Source: Verrucomicrobiales bacterium (GTDB lineage Bacteria; Verrucomicrobiota; Verrucomicrobiia; Verrucomicrobiales; DEV007). Taken from it: 6,470 nt of DNA. The translations under genes were made by a program, and so were the position numbers. The DNA lies in the NCBI GenBank assembly GCA_022424805.1, contig JAKMGR010000168.1:1-6470 (forward strand). Reading direction: 5' to 3'. This document shows, in pieces, positions 5,990-6,470 of the stretch (its first letter is position 1; each line of letters begins with the position of its first letter). The notes beneath the pieces are model-generated. The model was given only the letters and a program-made list of their open reading frames with translations, ran no database searches and was not told the origin of the DNA.

Positions 5990-6470
5990 AAACAAACCGG
6001 AGATGATCGCTGGGGCCTTCGGGTCTCAGAGGAAAGTCCGGACACCACACGGCAGCATGCCCGGTGAAAGCCGGGGCGCCTTGTTGTAATGGCAGGGTGA
6101 CGGATAGTGTCGCAGAAAATATACCGCCCGTTCTTCGCCCTACGGGCTACGAATAACAGGCCTTCTTCAAAATGGGAGGGGGCTGCTCTTCGTGGCTCGT
6201 AGCGCGAAGAACGGGTAAGGGTGAAATGGCGAGGTAAGAGCTCACCGCACTTCGGGTGACCGCAGTGGCAGGACAAACCCCTTGTGGTGCAAGACAGAAC
6301 AGGGAAAACGGACAGCCGGTCCGGCTCTGCGGCTTCGGCCAAAGAATGATCCCGGGTACTAGTCGCATTCCGCTTCGGCGGGGAGCGGGCGCGCAAGCTC
6401 CCGTCTAGATAAATGATCGTCCGGCTCTCTTCGGAGAGGCGAACAGAATCTGGCTTACGGTGGTTTGTTT
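5990..6470 (+). ncRNA. rnpB: RNase P RNA (bacterial type A-like), catalytic RNA for tRNA 5' processing
   Basis: The conserved core is plain: GAGGAAAGTCCGGAC near the 5' end, GCAGAAAATATACCGCC, GGTAAGGGTGAAA, GGTAAGAG, and ACAGAATCTGGCTTAC near the 3' end. Helices I could pair by eye: P1 5990-5998 with 6462-6470 (9 bp, perfect); P2 6002-6008 with 6415-6421 (one G-U); P3 as a UUCG hairpin 6011-6028; P4 6034-6042 with 6449-6456, with the universal bulged U at 6037; P12 6127-6138 with 6204-6215; P15 6328-6334 with 6361-6367, its loop holding the GGT (6355-6357) that pairs with tRNA CCA; P18 6381-6386 with GCTCCC at 6397-6402; and P19 as a UUCG hairpin 6425-6438. P12 is much enlarged, and P16/P17 are not evident. 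Length is at least 481 nt, against about 377 in E. coli. The 3' tail and terminator lie past the window end. Confidence 0.97.

Noticed and set aside
5887..6396. Minus-strand open frame of 169 codons
   Set aside because: It is antisense to the transporter end and rnpB. The conserved RNA structure explains the sequence.

Overview
The window is about 54% GC and reads as an ordinary, gene-dense bacterial chromosome segment. The gene set (a PhoD-type phosphatase, a Cys-type sulfatase, a fused FHA-cyclase, an Nramp relative with a GSGE-type TM1 motif) and the frequent lack of Shine-Dalgarno sequences suggest the Planctomycetota/Verrucomicrobiota group. That placement is inference from gene content, not a phylogenetic result. 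No phage, insertion sequence, CRISPR array or tRNA was seen.

Layout: (1) 1-482, minus strand: the first 160 residues of an FHA-domain protein running into a class III adenylate/guanylate cyclase domain that leaves the window. (2) 529-2379, minus: an exported PhoD-family phosphatase with an extra beta-rich insert. (3) 2380-2415: a 36-bp divergent spacer centred on GTATATAC, probably holding both promoters. (4) 2416-3870, plus: a type I sulfatase without a signal peptide. (5) 3873-4223, plus: a small one-TM protein whose ribosome binding site abuts the sulfatase stop codon. (6) 4207-4548, minus: a probable unknown small protein, overlapping the previous gene tail to tail by 17 bp. (7) 4584-5930, plus: a divergent Nramp-fold transporter. 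(8) 5990-6470, plus: the RNase P RNA gene rnpB, whose closing P1 helix ends exactly at the window edge.

How the genes work together: the phosphatase and sulfatase share one short divergent control region and both cleave esters of inorganic acids, so shared control of phosphate/sulfate-ester use is plausible. The two appear to act in different compartments: the phosphatase is exported and the sulfatase looks cytoplasmic. The FHA-cyclase lies 46 bp downstream of the phosphatase on the same strand and could be co-transcribed. The transporter and rnpB look independent.

I did not find a convincing undescribed multi-gene system. The points most worth a second look are the Nramp-like protein that lacks both canonical metal-site motifs, the sulfatase/small membrane protein pair, the tiny divergent promoter, and an rnpB with a very long P12 arm, no visible P16/P17 and added UUCG-capped hairpins.
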